DNA of 64,000 bases from positions 18,189-82,188 of the forward strand of contig NZ_SSXV01000024.1 in NCBI RefSeq assembly GCF_009469595.2, in the 5' to 3' direction. The notes beneath the pieces are model-generated. The model was given only the letters and a program-made list of their open reading frames with translations, did not search any database and was not told the origin of the DNA. Below, piece after piece: positions 26,555 through 34,914 of the stretch (the first letter of the stretch is position 1; every line of letters begins with the position of its first letter). The position numbers were made by a program, and so were the translations under genes. Source of the stretch: Thauera sp. 2A1 (GTDB taxonomy: Bacteria > Pseudomonadota > Gammaproteobacteria > Burkholderiales > Rhodocyclaceae).

Positions 26555-26773
26555 TTAGCGGTGCATCAACAACATGCCGACGAACTCGTTCATCGTCTTG
26601 TGCGCATAGAGATGCGACACCGCATACGCGTGACTCTCCAGCGTCCCATCGCACGATGGAGCTGAAGCACACGCCTGGGTGACACCTGGGGGGTGCAGCG
26701 AAACGAAGGAACCGTCGGTAGCGGTCAGCAACGCCGCCGCGACGGCGCTGATGCCGAGTGTTCTGAGAGCCAT
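26555..26773 (-). CDS. small exported protein of unknown function
   Basis: A 72-residue protein preceded by a strong AGGAGGAGACATC ribosome site. It starts with a signal peptide (MALRTLGISAVAAALLTATDG); the mature part has two cysteines (QACASAPSC) and four histidines. I do not recognise a family. A dyad with good match to the cluster operator lies at 26823-26847, 50 bp upstream, which supports a real, co-regulated gene. It points against the MFS gene, with the stops 75 bp apart. Confidence 0.6.
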   Translation of the reverse strand: MALRTLGISAVAAALLTATDGSFVSLHPPGVTQACASAPSCDGTLESHAYAVSHLYAHKTMNEFVGMLLMHR

Positions 26774-26822
26774 GATGTCTCCTCCTGTCGAAGGTGCGCC
26801 TCTATCGGGCGATTTTTGTATT

Positions 26823-26847
26823 TGCACACTATATGTGCTTGTGTTCA
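26823..26847. promoter_or_regulatory. operator dyad of the small exported protein gene
   Basis: TGCACACT-ATATGTGCT-TGTGTTCA matches the half-site consensus at nearly every position; the right half is identical to that at 44917-44924. The centre differs from the usual TTTTGCAWW. Confidence 0.6.
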
Positions 26848-26923
26848 AGATTAGACAATACCCTGAACGAGCGCAAGGATTTTTTGCCGCATCCCTAGCG
26901 TGGTTGAATCAGGGCGTTTGTAT

Positions 26924-27011
26924 AATCCTCTAAATGGGGACATATATCCCTTAATTGAGGATTTTGCGATAAATCCCTATAATAGGGACAGCTATCCCTA
27001 AAGTGAGGATT
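26924..27011. repeat. two 40-bp direct repeats with nested palindromes, operator of the toxin-antitoxin pair
   Basis: Units at 26924-26963 and 26972-27011 agree at 31 of 40 positions and start 48 bp apart. Each contains AATCC...GGGACA...TATCCC...GAGGATT. In the second unit TCCCTAT-A-ATAGGGA is a perfect short palindrome. The second unit ends five bases before the ATG of the nucleotidyltransferase gene. Binding by the encoded winged-helix protein (autoregulation) is the natural inference. Confidence 0.75.
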
Positions 27012-27015
27012 AGCC

Positions 27016-27573
27016 ATGAGTCTTGCCGACTTTCTCTTCACTCCAGGCCTGCAACGAGTGCTGGGGGCTACGCTGTTGCAACCTAACCGCAGCTTCACAC
27101 TGCAGGAACTGCTACGCCTGGCGGACAGCGGGCGCGGAAGCGCTCAGAAGCAGGTGGACCGCCTAGTCGAGGCCGGCGTACTAAAAGAAGACGCCCGGCG
27201 AGGCCGGCAGCGGAGTATCCGGGCGAATACCGACTTCATTCTCTATCCGGAGTTGCTCAGCATCGCTCGCAAGTCATTTGCTGTTGTGGAGCCGCTGAAA
27301 GAGGCCCTGGCGCCTTTTGCTGACCACATCACCTCAGCGTTCGTATTTGGTTCTGTGGCCAAGGGCACCGACAGCGGCCAGAGCGATATTGACTTGATTG
27401 TAATCGGGAGTGCCCCGCTCCTCGAGCTATCCGAGGCCCTGACCCTCGCCGAGCAAGTTCTGCTGCGCCCCGTCAATTTCTCTCTGTACGAGCCTGCTGA
27501 GTGGGCTGCTCTGGTGAAGTCCGACCCCATCATGGCTCAAATTGCCCAAGGCCCAACCCTGAGGATACTGTAA
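27016..27573 (+). CDS. winged-helix plus nucleotidyltransferase protein (MNT-type antitoxin)
   Basis: A 185-residue protein. Residues 1-75 form a winged helix (LQELLRLADSGRGSAQKQVDRLVEAGVLKE). Residues about 105-180 form a minimal nucleotidyltransferase with G112-S113, then S123-D124-x-D126 in QSDIDLIVIG, the metal-binding motif. In MNT/HEPN systems this protein AMPylates or otherwise silences the HEPN toxin. The next gene starts within the stop codon (TAATG). Tandem palindromic repeats lie in front. Codon usage and base composition look less GC-rich than the catabolic genes, consistent with acquisition by transfer. Confidence 0.85.
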   Translation: MSLADFLFTPGLQRVLGATLLQPNRSFTLQELLRLADSGRGSAQKQVDRLVEAGVLKEDARRGRQRSIRANTDFILYPELLSIARKSFAVVEPLKEALAPFADHITSAFVFGSVAKGTDSGQSDIDLIVIGSAPLLELSEALTLAEQVLLRPVNFSLYEPAEWAALVKSDPIMAQIAQGPTLRIL

Positions 27574-28010
27574 TGCCACGCCCGGCCGAATACGAAAACC
27601 TCATCAAGACAAAAGCCTTTGAAGCGGTCGCCCCGACACCCGGGGCTATATTGGGCTTTTTGCGTAACGCGGCGGACTACAAGGTCACCGCCGAACAGAT
27701 AGACCCCACCCGACATCTGCAGGTCTTCACCTTAGCCTACGAAGGCTATTTTCAGGTGGTACAGGCCGTCCTGGAATTTTACGAGGTTCGGACCAAGGAT
27801 GCTGGTCGTAACTTGGCCATTCAGCGGGTGTCGTCCTCGCTGGGTGTGAGCCCTCAAGAGTTTGCCTTCATCACGAAGGCTCATGAGCGGCGCAACGGCA
27901 CTTTCTACCTTTCTCCGTTCCCCCCGGTATCGAAGGCTGAGGCAGCCACCATGCTAGCCATTCTCGCCAAGTACCTGCCTGTGGCACACACGCTGACCGG
28001 TACGCCGTGA
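27573..28010 (+). CDS. HEPN-like protein (toxin candidate)
   Basis: A 145-residue all-helical protein coupled to the nucleotidyltransferase gene by a TAATG overlap. The central helix VFTLAYEGYFQVVQAVLEFYEVRTKDAGRN is typical of HEPN folds. The usual RNase motif R-x4-6-H is not clear: the corresponding segment reads HERRNGTFYLSPF, i.e. R-N-x3-Y. It could be a HEPN variant or a non-catalytic member. The pairing and size support a toxin of an MNT/HEPN module. Confidence 0.65.
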   Translation: MPRPAEYENLIKTKAFEAVAPTPGAILGFLRNAADYKVTAEQIDPTRHLQVFTLAYEGYFQVVQAVLEFYEVRTKDAGRNLAIQRVSSSLGVSPQEFAFITKAHERRNGTFYLSPFPPVSKAEAATMLAILAKYLPVAHTLTGTP

Positions 28011-28316
28011 GGCCCTACTGCGAGCGATTACTTTACCAAAGCGCCGCTGTCAGAGCCTCCACGCTCGACCGTTCGACAAGACCCTGGCCGGACACACGCT
28101 TGTGCGGTGCGCATGCAGAGGTTCCCTGACCATGGAAAAGACAGTGAATGGGTCAGCTGCGCGGTAACACCCTTGAACCAAAAAAAACCACCGGTTTGCG
28201 ACCGATGGGCGAAGGGATCTTCGGCAGGGATTGCAGCGGGAGAGGAATAGCTGCCACCGAAGAATCCAACGGGAACGGGTTGGCATCACGGCCAGCGAAT
28301 CGGCATGACCTGCAGA
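28011..28316. other. intergenic stretch without recognised gene
   Basis: About 300 bp between the HEPN-like gene and the end of the ETF alpha gene. I see only short readings with unconvincing composition on both strands, an A-run at about 28179-28186 followed by a small ACCGGT dyad, and no tRNA, operator dyad or clear terminator. Confidence 0.5.
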
Positions 28317-29246
28317 TCAAAGGCTCGCTGTCAGTTCGGGAACTGCGGCGAACAGATCCGCTACAAGCCCGTAGTCCGCAACCTGAAAGATCGGCGCCTC
28401 GGGGTCCTTGTTGATCGCGACGATCAGCCGGGAATCCTTCATGCCCGCCAGATGCTGGATAGCGCCGGAGATGCCGATCGCGATGTAGACCTGGGGCGCG
28501 ACGATCTTGCCGGTCTGGCCGACCTGGAAGTCGTTGGGGACAAAGCCCGCGTCGACCGCGGCGCGGCTCGCTCCGAGCGCGGCGCCTAGCTTGTCCGCCA
28601 GCGGCTCGAGCAGGGTGCGGTAGTTCTCGCCGTTACCCAGCCCCCGGCCACCGGAGACGATGATCTTGGCGGCACCGAGTTCGGGGCGCTCACTCTTCGT
28701 GAGTTCGCGGCCGACGACACGGGTCAGGCCCAGGTCCTTCGCGGCGGGCACGACCTCGATCGGCGCGGAGCCGCCGAGCGGCGCGGCGTCGAACGCAGCG
28801 GTGCGCACGGTCACGACCTTCACGCGGTCGGTGCTCTTGACGGTCGCTAGCGCATTGCCGGCGTAGATCGGTCGCACGAAGGTGTCGGCCGATTCGACCG
28901 CGACAATGTCGGAGATCTGCGCGACGTCGAGCAGTGCGGCGACGCGCGGCAGCATGTTCTTCCCGGCGCTGGTTGCCGCGGCGAAGACGTGACTGTAGTC
29001 GGCGGCGAGCGCACGCACGAGCTCGGCAACGTTCTCGGCGGTCTGTGCTTCGTACTGGGCCGCGTCGCATACCAACACCTTCGCGACGGCGCTGATGGCG
29101 GCGGCGGCTTGGGCGGCGGTGGAGCAGCCGCTGCCCGCGACCAGGACGTGGATGTCCGCTCCGACCGCCTGCGCGGCGGTCACGGCGTTGAGAGTCGCGG
29201 TCTTGATCGACTGGTTGTCGTGTTCCGCAATGACGAGGACGGCCAT
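28317..29246 (-). CDS. etfA: electron transfer flavoprotein, alpha subunit
   Basis: A 309-residue ETF alpha of normal length. The N-terminal domain starts MAVLVIAEHDNQSIK; the C-terminal FAD domain shows IIVSGGRGLGNGENY, VGQTGKIVAPQVYIAIGISGAIQHLAGM and IVAINKDPEAPIFQVADYG. It accepts electrons from acyl-CoA dehydrogenases and passes them to the quinone pool through ETF:quinone oxidoreductase. It overlaps etfB by one base (TGATG). With at least four acyl-CoA dehydrogenases encoded downstream of 39212, a dedicated ETF for the pathway is likely. Confidence 0.95.
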   Translation of the reverse strand: MAVLVIAEHDNQSIKTATLNAVTAAQAVGADIHVLVAGSGCSTAAQAAAAISAVAKVLVCDAAQYEAQTAENVAELVRALAADYSHVFAAATSAGKNMLPRVAALLDVAQISDIVAVESADTFVRPIYAGNALATVKSTDRVKVVTVRTAAFDAAPLGGSAPIEVVPAAKDLGLTRVVGRELTKSERPELGAAKIIVSGGRGLGNGENYRTLLEPLADKLGAALGASRAAVDAGFVPNDFQVGQTGKIVAPQVYIAIGISGAIQHLAGMKDSRLIVAINKDPEAPIFQVADYGLVADLFAAVPELTASL

Positions 29247-30007
29247 CAGATCACCTTTGCTTCGTTCTTCAGTTTATCGACCAGCGTCGCGACATCCGGA
29301 ACCAGCACGCCGGCACTGCGCCTGGACGGCTCGGCCACTTTCAGGATCGCCAGACGCGGAGCCACATCGACTCGCAGATCCGTGGGCTTCACGGTCTCGA
29401 GCGGCTTCTTTTTCGCCTTCATGATGTTGGGCAGCGTCGCGTAGCGCGGCTCGTTGAGGCGCAAATCCGTGGTGACGACCGCGGGCAGCGTCATCTCGAG
29501 CGTTTCGAGGCCGCCGTCGATCTCGCGCGTGACCGTGGCAAGGTTCCCGTCCACTGACAGCTTCGATGCAAAGGTGGCCTGCGGCCAGCCCATCAGGGCT
29601 GCGAGCATCTGGCCGGTCTGGTTCGCGTCGTCGTCGATCGCCTGCTTGCCGCAGATCACCAGCTGCGGGGCTTCCGTGTCGCACAGGGCCTTCAGGAGTT
29701 TGGCGACGGCGAGCGGCTGCAGCTCGGCGTCGTTCAGTTCACCACAATCGACGAGGATGCCGCGGTCGGCCCCGATTGCCATCGCCGCACGCAGGGTTTC
29801 GGAGCACACCGCCGCGCCGCAGCTCACCGCCACCACTTCGGTCGCGATGCCGGCTTCCTTCAGCCGCACAGCCTCTTCCACCGCGATCTCGTCGAAGGGG
29901 TTCATGGCCATCTTCACGTTGGCGAGGTCCATGCCCGAACCGTCCGCTTTCACGCGGGCCTTCACGTTGTAGTCAAGCACGCGCTTGACGGGTACCAGGA
30001 TCTTCAT
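29246..30007 (-). CDS. etfB: electron transfer flavoprotein, beta subunit
   Basis: A 253-residue ETF beta. It begins MKILVPVKRVLDYNVKARV with an AGGAGACTC leader, and has the typical MNPFDEIAVEEAVRLKE segment, the AMP-binding region CGKQAIDDDANQTGQMLAALMGWPQ, and the recognition loop LPAVVTTDLRLNEPRYATLPNIMKAKKK in its usual place. It forms the heterodimer with the alpha subunit encoded next. It lies 86 bp downstream of the indolepyruvate oxidoreductase gene in the same leftward unit. Confidence 0.95.
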   Translation of the reverse strand: MKILVPVKRVLDYNVKARVKADGSGMDLANVKMAMNPFDEIAVEEAVRLKEAGIATEVVAVSCGAAVCSETLRAAMAIGADRGILVDCGELNDAELQPLAVAKLLKALCDTEAPQLVICGKQAIDDDANQTGQMLAALMGWPQATFASKLSVDGNLATVTREIDGGLETLEMTLPAVVTTDLRLNEPRYATLPNIMKAKKKPLETVKPTDLRVDVAPRLAILKVAEPSRRSAGVLVPDVATLVDKLKNEAKVI

Positions 30008-30093
30008 GAGTCTCCTTGTTGTCGATTGCTGGTTGATTCGCGCCGTACGACCATCAAGGGCGCGAGCGCCTCGATGTTGTTGTCCGGCGCACT

Positions 30094-33000
30094 TCAGGCT
30101 GCCCGTTCCGACCGGCCAGCCTCGAACCGGGCCTGCAGCTCTTCGCGACGCTTGGTCGCGCCGGCCATGCTGCGTTCCTTGACGTGGCCATAGCCACGAA
30201 TCTGTTCCGGGATGCGCGCAAGCTCGATCGCGACATCCAGCCGGTCTCGCGACAGGCCGTCGCAGATGCGGTCGATGAAGACGAAATAGTCCTTCACCAG
30301 TTCGCGCTCCTGGCGCCGCTCCGCGCTCCTGCCAAAGGGATCCAGGGCGGTGCCACGCAGGCCCTTGAAGCGGGAGAGCAGGCGGAAGGTACGCATCATC
30401 CACGGACCGTAGGCGCGCTTCTGGGGCAGGCCGTCAACGCCACGCTTCGCGAACAGGGGTGGCGCGAGGTGGAAGTTGAGCCGGTAATCCCGGCCGGGCT
30501 CGCCCTCGAACTGTTCGCGCAACTGGGCGAGGAATTCGGGCGCGCTGTGCAACCGCGCCACCTCGTACTCGTCCTTGTACGCCATGAGCTTCGCGAGGTT
30601 GCGCGCGACAGCCTCGGTCAGGGCGAGTCGGCCTTGTCCAACCACCGCTCGCTCGGCCTCTTGCACCCGCGCCACGGCCTTTCGGTAACGCTCGCCATAG
30701 ACACCATTCTGATAATCGCTGAGCAGCCTGACGCGGCGTTCGATCAGCCGGTCCAGCGACTCCGGCATAGCCAGCACCACCGCCTCACCCCGCCCCGAAG
30801 CGTCGGCCACCGGCAGTTTTCCCGCGTCGTGTGCCGCAAGCCGTCCCCACTCGAACGCCTGCTGGTTCTTTTCGACCGAGACGCCATTCAGCTCGATCGC
30901 GCGCAGCAATGCCGCCTTGCCGACCGGAATCCAGCCTTTCTGCCACGCGAACCCCAGCACGAGCGGATTGGCGTAGATCGTGTCGCCGAGCAGCCGCAGT
31001 GCAAGCGCGTTCGCGTCGATGAATTCACAGGCATCGCCCACACTGGCGCGGATGTCGCCCTCGGCCGCCGCCCCCGGAAACTTCCAGTCGGGATTCGACA
31101 GGAACTCCGCCGCCGGGGTCTGCGCGCTATTGACCACCGCTCGCGTGCGTCCCTGACGAACCTTGGAGAGCGCTTCGGCCGAAGCCGAGACGATCTCGTC
31201 GCAGCCGATCAGCACGTCGGCCTCGCCGGTAGCGATCCGGGTGGCGTGAATGGCCGCCGGGGTCGCCGCGATCTGCACGTGGCTCAACACCGCCCCGCCC
31301 TTCTGCGCGAGCCCGGTCATGTCGAGCACGGTGACGCCCTTGTGTTCCAGATGAGCCGCCATGCCCAACAGCGCACCGATCGTCACGACCCCCGTTCCGC
31401 CGACCCCCGTCACGACGATACCGCAGGGTTTGTCCAGCCCGGGCAGTGCGGGTTCAGGCAGCGCTTCCGAGGCAGTCACCGGCGCCGACTCGCGCGCTGC
31501 GGGCTTGCGCAATTGCGCGCCCTCGGCGGTCACGAAGCTCGGGCAAAAACCCTTCAGGCAGGAGAAGTCCTTATTGCAGCCGCTCTGATTGATCTTGCGC
31601 TTGGTGCCTAGCGGCGTTTCCAGTGGCTCCACCGACAGGCAGTTGGAGGCCACGGAGCAGTCGCCACAACCCTCGCAGACTGCCGGGTTGATGAATGCGC
31701 GGCGGGCCGGATCAGGGTAATCGCCGCGCTTGCGGCGGCGGCGCTTCTCGGTGGCGCAGGTCTGATCGTAGATCAGGACCGACACCCCCGAACTCTCGCG
31801 CAGCTCGAGCTGCAACGCGTCAAGCTCATCCCGATGGTGCACCGTCACCGCATCCGGCAGACCGGCGCGCATCGCGTACTTCTCCGGCTCGTCGCTCACG
31901 ATCAGGACCCGGCTAGCACCTTCGGCGCTCACCTGCTGCGCGATCTGCGGCACCGTCAGCACCCCGTCGACCGGCTGCCCCCCCGTCATCGCGACCGCGT
32001 CGTTGTAGAGGATCTTGTAAGTGAGGGTCGCCTTGGCGGCGATCGCCGCGCGGATGGCGAGCAGGCCCGAATGGAAATAGGTGCCGTCACCGAGGTTCAC
32101 GAAGACGTGCTTGTCGCCCGAGAAGTGCATCTGGCCGAGCCAGCTCACGCCCTCCCCGCCCATCTGCGTGAAAGTCTCGGTGCGCCGGTCCATCCACATC
32201 GCCATGTAGTGACAACCGATGCCGGCGAGCGCGCGCGAGCCTTCCGGCACGCGGGTGGACGTGTTGTGCGGACAGCCCGAACAGAACCAGGGCTTGCGCT
32301 CGACGGTCACGCGAGGCCGCGCCGCTTCGCGCTCCTTCGCCTCGATGACATCGATGCGCGCGAACACGCGGGCGCGAAGGTCTTCGGGCAGCCCCACGCG
32401 CTCCAGTCGCGCGGCGATGGCCTTCGCGATGATCGCCGGCGACAGCTCGTAGCGCGCCGGAAGCAGCCATTGCCCACGCGGCACCGACCACTCGCCCCCC
32501 GAGTTGTCGCGCTCGTCGAATTTGCCGTAGACGCGCGGGCGGACGTCGTCGCGCCAGTTGTACAGTTCCTCCTTGAGGGCGTACTCGAGAATCTGGCGCT
32601 TCTCCTCGACCACCAGGATTTCTTCCAGTCCGGTCGCAAACGCGCGCGCATTGTGGGCGTCGAGCGGCCACACGCAGCCCACCTTGAAGAGGCGGATGCC
32701 GATCCGTCGACAGGCATCGTCGTCCAAACCCAGGTCCGTCAGCGCCTGACGCACGTCGAGATAGGCTTTGCCTGCCGCCATGATCCCGAAGCGCGCGTCG
32801 GGCGAATCGATCACGATACGGTTGAGCTTGTTCGCGCGGACGTATTCGAGCGCCGCATACCACTTGTAATCGAGCATGCGCGCTTCCTGCGCGAGCGGCG
32901 TATCCGGCCAGCGGATATTGAGCCCGCCTTCAGGCATTGCGAAGCTATCCGGAATGACGATCTGCAGGCGGTCCGGATCGATCTCGACCGATGCGGACGA

Positions 33001-33654
33001 CTCGACGACATCGGTGACGCACTTCATCGACACCCACAACCCGGAGTAGCGGCTCATCGCCCAGCCATGCAGGCCGAAGTCGAGATACTCCTGCACGTTC
33101 GCCGGGTACAGCACCGGAATGCCACAGGCGATCAGCAGGTGTTCCGACTGATGCGCGACCGACGACGACTTCGCCGCATGGTCGTCGCCGGCGAGCATCA
33201 GCACGCCGCCATGGGGCGAGGTCCCTGCGGCGTTCGCGTGCTTCAGCACGTCGGCCGAGCGGTCCACGCCCGGCCCCTTGCCATACCACATGCCGAATAC
33301 CCCGTCGCGCTGGGCGTTGGGGTAAAGATTCACCTGCTGCGTGCCCCACACGGCGGTCGCAGCGAGGTCTTCGTTGAGGCCGGGCTGAAAGACTACGTCG
33401 TGGGAGGCAAGATGCTTTTTCGCCTTCCACAGCGCCATGTCCAGCCCGCCCAGCGGCGAGCCGCGATAGCCCGAAATGTAGCCGCCGGTGTTCAGCCCCG
33501 CGCGCCGGTCGCGCTCCTTCTGCAGCATGGGCAGGCGCGCCAAGGCCTGAGTACCGCTCAGGTAGATGCGTCCGGACTCCTGGGTGTACTTGTCCTCCAG
33601 CGTGACCGAAAGCAGTGCATCCCTCGCCTCGGCAGACAGCGGTGAGTTCATCAT
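30094..33654 (-). CDS. indolepyruvate:ferredoxin oxidoreductase, fused single-chain form
   Basis: A 1186-residue 2-oxoacid:ferredoxin oxidoreductase. Order of parts: N-terminal pyrimidine-binding alpha domain, TPP-binding domain (GLGDGTYFHSG-like 'NLGDGTYFHSGLLAI' around residue 525), 4Fe-4S segment (CEGCGDCSVASNC ... CNKDFSCLKGFCPSF, about 665-705), gamma domain (GIVVTGVGGTGVVTIGALLG, about 745-765) and a C-terminal region of the kind found in this fused type. It converts aryl or branched 2-oxoacids to acyl-CoA with ferredoxin reduction. Two adjacent ATGs are possible; the second (33651) has better spacing to GGAGG. A role in the cluster's substrate breakdown is supported by the operator-like site upstream. 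Confidence 0.9.
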   Translation of the reverse strand: MMNSPLSAEARDALLSVTLEDKYTQESGRIYLSGTQALARLPMLQKERDRRAGLNTGGYISGYRGSPLGGLDMALWKAKKHLASHDVVFQPGLNEDLAATAVWGTQQVNLYPNAQRDGVFGMWYGKGPGVDRSADVLKHANAAGTSPHGGVLMLAGDDHAAKSSSVAHQSEHLLIACGIPVLYPANVQEYLDFGLHGWAMSRYSGLWVSMKCVTDVVESSASVEIDPDRLQIVIPDSFAMPEGGLNIRWPDTPLAQEARMLDYKWYAALEYVRANKLNRIVIDSPDARFGIMAAGKAYLDVRQALTDLGLDDDACRRIGIRLFKVGCVWPLDAHNARAFATGLEEILVVEEKRQILEYALKEELYNWRDDVRPRVYGKFDERDNSGGEWSVPRGQWLLPARYELSPAIIAKAIAARLERVGLPEDLRARVFARIDVIEAKEREAARPRVTVERKPWFCSGCPHNTSTRVPEGSRALAGIGCHYMAMWMDRRTETFTQMGGEGVSWLGQMHFSGDKHVFVNLGDGTYFHSGLLAIRAAIAAKATLTYKILYNDAVAMTGGQPVDGVLTVPQIAQQVSAEGASRVLIVSDEPEKYAMRAGLPDAVTVHHRDELDALQLELRESSGVSVLIYDQTCATEKRRRRKRGDYPDPARRAFINPAVCEGCGDCSVASNCLSVEPLETPLGTKRKINQSGCNKDFSCLKGFCPSFVTAEGAQLRKPAARESAPVTASEALPEPALPGLDKPCGIVVTGVGGTGVVTIGALLGMAAHLEHKGVTVLDMTGLAQKGGAVLSHVQIAATPAAIHATRIATGEADVLIGCDEIVSASAEALSKVRQGRTRAVVNSAQTPAAEFLSNPDWKFPGAAAEGDIRASVGDACEFIDANALALRLLGDTIYANPLVLGFAWQKGWIPVGKAALLRAIELNGVSVEKNQQAFEWGRLAAHDAGKLPVADASGRGEAVVLAMPESLDRLIERRVRLLSDYQNGVYGERYRKAVARVQEAERAVVGQGRLALTEAVARNLAKLMAYKDEYEVARLHSAPEFLAQLREQFEGEPGRDYRLNFHLAPPLFAKRGVDGLPQKRAYGPWMMRTFRLLSRFKGLRGTALDPFGRSAERRQERELVKDYFVFIDRICDGLSRDRLDVAIELARIPEQIRGYGHVKERSMAGATKRREELQARFEAGRSERAA

Positions 33655-33677
33655 CCCCTCCAGACTCTCTATTTATA

Positions 33678-33702
33678 TCGACACATAGTACGAATCTGTC
33701 TA
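33678..33702. promoter_or_regulatory. operator dyad between indolepyruvate oxidoreductase and LysR genes
   Basis: TCGACACA-TAGTACGAA-TCTGTCTA: the right half is identical to that at 17827-17834 and the two halves match each other at six of eight positions. The 94-bp divergent region is AT-rich. Both the TetR-type regulators and the adjacent LysR protein are possible binders. Confidence 0.6.
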
Positions 33703-33748
33703 TGTATCGTAAAATCACCAATACTGAGTTCTGGTATTAGGAAAACGG

Positions 33749-34660
33749 ATGCCGGTCGACAACAATGTCACCCTGCGCCAGCTGCGCTACTTCATCGCCG
33801 CCGCGGAGACCGGCCAGTTCTCGATGGCCGCCACGCGCGCCCACGTTTCGCAATCGGCCATCACCAATGCGGTGCTGCTCCTGGAAGAATCGCTGGGGGT
33901 GCGCCTGTTCGACCGCAAACCCCACGGCGTGGGCCTCACCGCCGAGGGGCACAGCTTCTATCGACGCACGCGCGACATCCTCGACGCGCTCGAAGACGCT
34001 CTGCGCGAACCGCGCTTCCAGGCCCACCACCTGAAAGGCGCGATCCGCATCGGTGCTTCGTACACCGTGCTCGGCTATTTCCTGCCCCCGCTGCTCGCCC
34101 GCTTTCGCGCGAACTATCCGGACGTCGAACTCGACCTCCACGACATGAACCGCGAAGCCATCGAAGCCGGCGTCGCGGCCGGCGATATCGAGTTGGGCGT
34201 GGTGATCCTGTCCAACGTCGTCGAGCGCGAACGCTTCGGCCACCACGTGCTGCTGCGCTCCCGCCGCCAGCTATGGACTTCGGCCGCCCACCCGCTCCTG
34301 CAAAAAGACAACGCGGCCCTCGCCGACGTCGCTGCCTATCCCTACATCCAGGTCACCGTTGACGAAGGCGAACTGTCGACGCAGCGTTATTGGGCAGCCA
34401 AGGGCATTCAGCCCGACATCGCGTTTCGCACCGGCTCGGTCGAAGCGCTGCGCGGGCTCGTCGCGCACGGCTTCGGCGTCACCATCCTGTCCGACATGGT
34501 GTATCGGCCGTGGTCGCTGGAAGGCAAGAAGATCGAGGCCCGCCCCATTCTCGATGTGGTACCCGACATGGAAGTCGGGCTGATCTGGCGGCACGACGGC
34601 ACGCTGGAACGATCCGCCGACGCGTTCAGGCAGTTCCTGATACAGGCTTGCGGGAGCTGA
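33749..34660 (+). CDS. LysR-family transcriptional regulator
   Basis: A 303-residue LysR protein. The helix-turn-helix lies in residues 6-65 (LRQLRYFIAAAETGQFSMAATRAHVSQSAITNAVLLLEESLG). The effector domain starts near residue 95 (IRIGASYTVLGYFLPPLL). It is divergent from the indolepyruvate oxidoreductase-etfBA unit and separated by only 94 bp, so it is the natural local regulator of that unit, probably in response to a 2-oxoacid or aromatic effector. Confidence 0.92.
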   Translation: MPVDNNVTLRQLRYFIAAAETGQFSMAATRAHVSQSAITNAVLLLEESLGVRLFDRKPHGVGLTAEGHSFYRRTRDILDALEDALREPRFQAHHLKGAIRIGASYTVLGYFLPPLLARFRANYPDVELDLHDMNREAIEAGVAAGDIELGVVILSNVVERERFGHHVLLRSRRQLWTSAAHPLLQKDNAALADVAAYPYIQVTVDEGELSTQRYWAAKGIQPDIAFRTGSVEALRGLVAHGFGVTILSDMVYRPWSLEGKKIEARPILDVVPDMEVGLIWRHDGTLERSADAFRQFLIQACGS

Positions 34661-34914
34661 GCGGCGCGGCGGTCGTTACGGGCACGTCAGACGGGATGGT
34701 CTAGCGGCGACGGTCGGACGACAAGTACTCGGCCGGAGCGGACCCTGAGGCACCACCATCGACCGACTGCAATTAAACCAAATTCAGCTATTGAGCATGC
34801 TTGGCATGAACGAACAGCCACATTATTGAATACTCGATGAACCCCACTAGTCCCGTTCGCGGAAAATCAACTCCGTTCCGCTTTTTCGATTTGCTCACAA
34901 TCCCGCTCTGGCAG

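Noticed and set aside
28148..28414. Short plus-strand frame before the ETF genes
   Set aside because: The composition is unconvincing and it runs into the ETF alpha gene on the other strand; no family likeness.
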